Shown in pieces: positions 61,548 to 64,000 of a stretch of 64,000 nt of DNA (its first letter is position 1; each line of letters opens with the position of its first letter). The position numbers and the translations under genes are program-made. The DNA comes from JBFMFE01 sp040752295 (GTDB lineage: Bacteria; UBP15; UBA6099; JBFMBQ01), in the NCBI GenBank assembly GCA_040752295.1, contig JBFMFE010000322.1, positions 1-64,000 of the forward strand, read 5' to 3'. The notes under the pieces are model-generated. The model did not search any database. It was given only the letters and a program-made list of their open reading frames with translations, and was not told the origin of the DNA.

Positions 61548-62732
61548 TCACTTCACCTGTGTCTCGACCAGGCTGCCCGAGAAACCCGTGATTTCGAGCT
61601 TGAACCTTCCGAGGTCGAGTTCGGAGAGCTTTTCCGCGAAAACCTCGGGGCTGAACTCGGATTCGGCTTCGAGCGTGGACAGTCCGCCCGACTCGAACCC
61701 GCGCTGCACGACGCCACGCGTTCCCCTCATTCCCGCAACGGCGTCCTTGATCTTTTTGAATTGAATGAAATCCGCGCCGGAGACTTTGATCAGTATGACG
61801 TTTCTTGCTTCGCCCCCTTCGCCCGCCATGATTCCGACGAGCGAGCGCACGAGCTTCTCGCCGGCGGACTGTATGGCGCGCTTGCTGCCGATGTCGTCCG
61901 AAATGCCGATCCCGGGTGCGATCGCCTGGTCGTCGGCGAGGATGACGCCCGTGGTGACGTTCACCACCCTCGCCGTGAGCGCGGCGGTGCACGAGGAAAG
62001 CCCTTCGTCTTCCTCCTCGTCGTAGGGGTTGATGTCGCTCGTGCACTCCTCGACCGCGGCTTCGCCGATTATGAGGAACTCCGAGTCGTAGCGCTGGGCG
62101 ACGAGCTGCGCCGAGCGTTCGTTCCCCCGCACCGCCTCGCGCGCCATGTCGCGCTCCTGAATCCGCTCGATCGCCGTTGAATCCAGCGGATTGGTAAAGC
62201 AGGATTCCTTGAGGCGCTTGACGATCTCGGATTCGGCGAACGGACGTTCGCTGCGCCTCCCGAGGACCGTCTCGCTCATCAGCACCATCACCCGCGGCTT
62301 GTGCCACCGCTCCTGCAGAAAGCAGAGACTCCCCATCTTCTTTATGATTTCCCTCACGGCGTCCACCGGCAGGGTCTCCGCCCTGATGACAGTTTTGTAA
62401 AGGGTTCCCGTCTGCTCCTCGCCGGTGATCTCGTAGCTTTTCACGAATCCCTCGGCGCGGGCGTACACCTCGTCCAGCGCTTCCTCCAGACCTTCCACCA
62501 CGGTTGTGGATTCTATGTAGGTCCCCACGCCCTGCTCGACGGCTTTCCTCTTCGCGTCCTCGAGCGCCTCATCCCGCGCAGCGGCAGTGTCTCCGCCCCG
62601 TATCGTCGCGACGCCCTCCACTTCCACTGTGACCGCCTCCTCCGCCGCTGAAGTGGCGCCGCGGAGTGTTCCGGCGGCGACGATCAGGACGAGAACGGCG
62701 GCGATGGTCAGCGCGTAATCGTGTCTTTTCAT
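61548..62732 (-). CDS. FlgT-N-terminal-domain/CsgG-like secreted protein
   Basis: This 394-residue protein has a signal peptide (AAVLVLIVAAGTL core). Residues about 35-130 follow the FlgT N-terminal domain: DEALEDAKRKAVEQGVGTYI, then a D-E-V-Y-A-R-A-E-G-F-V segment and a strand-rich GTLYKTVIRAE. The rest is CsgG-like (FLIIGEAAVEEC, ARVVNVTTGVILADDQA). It lacks the FlgT C-terminal domain present at 44584-45912. The role is unknown; most likely in the outer membrane or periplasm. Confidence 0.65.
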   Translation of the reverse strand: MKRHDYALTIAAVLVLIVAAGTLRGATSAAEEAVTVEVEGVATIRGGDTAAARDEALEDAKRKAVEQGVGTYIESTTVVEGLEEALDEVYARAEGFVKSYEITGEEQTGTLYKTVIRAETLPVDAVREIIKKMGSLCFLQERWHKPRVMVLMSETVLGRRSERPFAESEIVKRLKESCFTNPLDSTAIERIQERDMAREAVRGNERSAQLVAQRYDSEFLIIGEAAVEECTSDINPYDEEEDEGLSSCTAALTARVVNVTTGVILADDQAIAPGIGISDDIGSKRAIQSAGEKLVRSLVGIMAGEGGEARNVILIKVSGADFIQFKKIKDAVAGMRGTRGVVQRGFESGGLSTLEAESEFSPEVFAEKLSELDLGRFKLEITGFSGSLVETQVK

Positions 62733-62786
62733 TCCATCCCCCCGCTTTTTCCGGGCAAACCCCTGCCCGGTCTTTTTACTTCCCGT

Positions 62787-62792
62787 AATATA
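62787..62792 (-). promoter_or_regulatory. Possible -10 element for the 62732 gene
   Basis: TATATT is read on the minus strand about 55 bases upstream of the start, in the 256-base divergent region 62733-62988. No clear -35 was found. Confidence 0.3.
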
Positions 62793-62988
62793 CTTTCGGT
62801 TCCGCCTCCGCCTTTTAACCCTTTCCCTGCCCCCAAACTCCCGGACGTTATCGAATGTTTTCAGGGCATTTTATACGCGGAACGCCGTCCGTTCAAGGCG
62901 CAGCCGGGGCGTCGGCGGTTCAGCGAAGCGCGCGGAACGGCGTATGTTATTGCCGAGATTTGTGAGAACGGGTTAATATAACCGCAGC

Positions 62989-64000
62989 ATGAGTCGCGAA
63001 ACGGGCGCGCGGAGGCGAAAAGCGGTTTTTGAAGCAGATTCCATCCGCGTCGCGGCAGACGCGGGAGCGGAGGGATTGTTCGTCTTTCAGGTCAGGCGCC
63101 GCGGATGGCATGACGTCGTGATGTTTGACGCGGGCGCGCGCGGCGGTGAACGCGGCGCGCCGGGCGCGGTGTTGGAGGCAGGCTCGTCGTGTGGCGCGAT
63201 CCCCTTGAAGCTTGAGAAAGTCCACAGGGAGGGCAAGGACGCGAGGATAGTCTTCACGGGTAACCGGAGGGGCATCGCCGTAACGCAGGAGTTGATGCTC
63301 AGAAGGGGCTGGAAGTGGATCGAGGTCAACTCCTCGTGCAGCTTCGAAAAGGACGCCCTGCTCAGGTCGTTTTTCTCCAATTTTCTTTTCGTGCCGGGCG
63401 GCGGGGTTTACAGCGACTACGCGCCTCTCAAATACTGCTGGATTCCCAACATAAGAAAGACACGGCGGCACGTTTCTCCGGACCAGGTGTTCCGCTCTCC
63501 TGCGGTGATACTGTGTACGGAAAAATTCTCCGTTTCGCTCGTCCCCGACCTGGATCATCTCGGGCGCCGCCGCCCGATGGAGACTTGTCTCGACCTGCGC
63601 CTCGCCGGACTCGGCGGGGACGACGAGGCGCCTGCGCTGGGGTTCGGTTTCAGGAGGTACCGCCCCGACGGTCACACCTACTTCGCCCCCACGGGACAGG
63701 GTGCCCGTGTCGGCGCCGGAGAGGAGCGCAGGCTGCGGTTTTTCCTGTACGCTGCTGCGAGCGGTCCCGAGGACGCCCTGCGGGAGACGCTCGGGTTCAC
63801 GTGGCGGAGATGGGGGAGGGCGCACATGGGCGGCGTCGAGCCTCAGACGGTTCCCTTCGAGCGCTGCGCGGAATACGGCGCGGACTTCGCGGTTCGTCGC
63901 GGCAGGATATGGCGCGACTTCGAGTTCGACGGGACGCCGTGCGGCGGCACCCTCGCGTTCCATTTCCCGGGAAAGCGTTATCCGAAGACGATGGACGCGG
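62989..64000 (+). CDS. Unknown protein, partial (runs off window end)
   Basis: The frame is open from ATG at 62989 to the last base (337 residues and part of a codon), so the C-terminus is missing. The start is uncertain because no ribosome-binding site is visible. The visible part looks like an all-beta domain: RRGWHDVVMFD, VTQELMLRRGWKWIEVNSS, YSDYAPLKYCWIPNIRK, GFGFRRYRPDGHTYFAP, with many aromatics. Such domains occur at the front of large glycoside hydrolases, but no catalytic motif is visible, so the function is not assigned. Confidence 0.65.
   Translation, partial: MSRETGARRRKAVFEADSIRVAADAGAEGLFVFQVRRRGWHDVVMFDAGARGGERGAPGAVLEAGSSCGAIPLKLEKVHREGKDARIVFTGNRRGIAVTQELMLRRGWKWIEVNSSCSFEKDALLRSFFSNFLFVPGGGVYSDYAPLKYCWIPNIRKTRRHVSPDQVFRSPAVILCTEKFSVSLVPDLDHLGRRRPMETCLDLRLAGLGGDDEAPALGFGFRRYRPDGHTYFAPTGQGARVGAGEERRLRFFLYAAASGPEDALRETLGFTWRRWGRAHMGGVEPQTVPFERCAEYGADFAVRRGRIWRDFEFDGTPCGGTLAFHFPGKRYPKTMDA

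Noticed and set aside
62947..63963. 338-residue minus-strand frame near the window end
   Set aside because: Arg/Pro/Val-rich shadow of the open plus-strand frame from 62989, which has aromatic-rich strands and normal composition.

Overview
The window is a GC-rich (roughly 60% G+C by eye), gene-dense bacterial segment of about 50 protein genes. No tRNA, rRNA or CRISPR array was seen. Heptose-activation genes for lipopolysaccharide, a PorV-like outer-membrane barrel protein and many signal-peptide proteins indicate a Gram-negative-type envelope. A 4-hydroxybutyryl-CoA dehydratase homologue and a 2-hydroxyacyl-CoA-dehydratase-type activase/iron-sulfur protein pair suggest an anaerobe. The gene mix is not diagnostic of a well-known genus. 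An uncultured deep-branching Gram-negative lineage is my inference, and I do not assign a phylum.

Layout. (1) 1-6088, minus: a tight run of DUF58, BatA/VWA protein, heptose kinase, heptose adenylyltransferase, ComF, YqgF-like protein and a partial hydantoinase. (2) 6215-8012, plus: a compact HgdB-like Fe-S protein, its HgdC-like ASKHA activase and a small membrane protein. (3) 8052-15387, mainly minus: cyclase-family hydrolase, secreted unknown, PmbA/TldE-like protein, secreted propeller, 4-hydroxybutyryl-CoA dehydratase-like enzyme and an SDR. (4) 15528-18862, plus: nitronate-monooxygenase-like flavoprotein, 3-hydroxyacyl-CoA dehydrogenase with its second C-terminal domain on a separate gene, and thiolase. 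Regions 3 and 4 could together take 4-hydroxybutyryl-CoA to acetyl-CoA. (5) 18927-22448, minus: RarA, M23 peptidase, PhnD-like binding protein. (6) 22712-33699, plus: PorV-like protein, GPH sugar symporter, a 2365-residue secreted subtilase with two kinds of beta-propeller, and an orphan flagellin behind a sigma-28-like promoter. (7) 33824-38048, minus: DNA methyltransferase, HD-GYP protein, UDP-glucuronate-decarboxylase-like SDR, DedA/YqaA-like protein. (8) 38433-42771, plus: GT-C glycosyltransferase and ClC transporter. (9) 42809-48123: SDR, small Cys protein, FlgT-like secreted protein, secreted unknown, dGTPase. (10) 57338-48187, minus: CNNM/CorC protein, IT-type transporter, secreted unknown, then a compact operon of BNR sialidase-like protein, TctC, TctB, TctA and a DapA/NanA-type aldolase. 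(11) 58896-57631 and 62732-58900, minus: class III aminotransferase, SCP2-like protein, MobB, two secreted proteins. A partial unknown plus-strand gene begins at 62989 and runs off the end.

The most notable items are the miniature HgdB/HgdC-like pair, the sialidase/TTT-transporter/aldolase operon, the orphan flagellin with its sigma-28-like promoter beside the giant protease, and two related non-autonomous mobile-element-like insertions (about 38.2-38.4 kb and 57.5-57.6 kb) that share an approximately 100-bp core in opposite orientations. Everything here was read by eye from sequence and translations; family names rest on motifs and remembered family sequences, not on searches.
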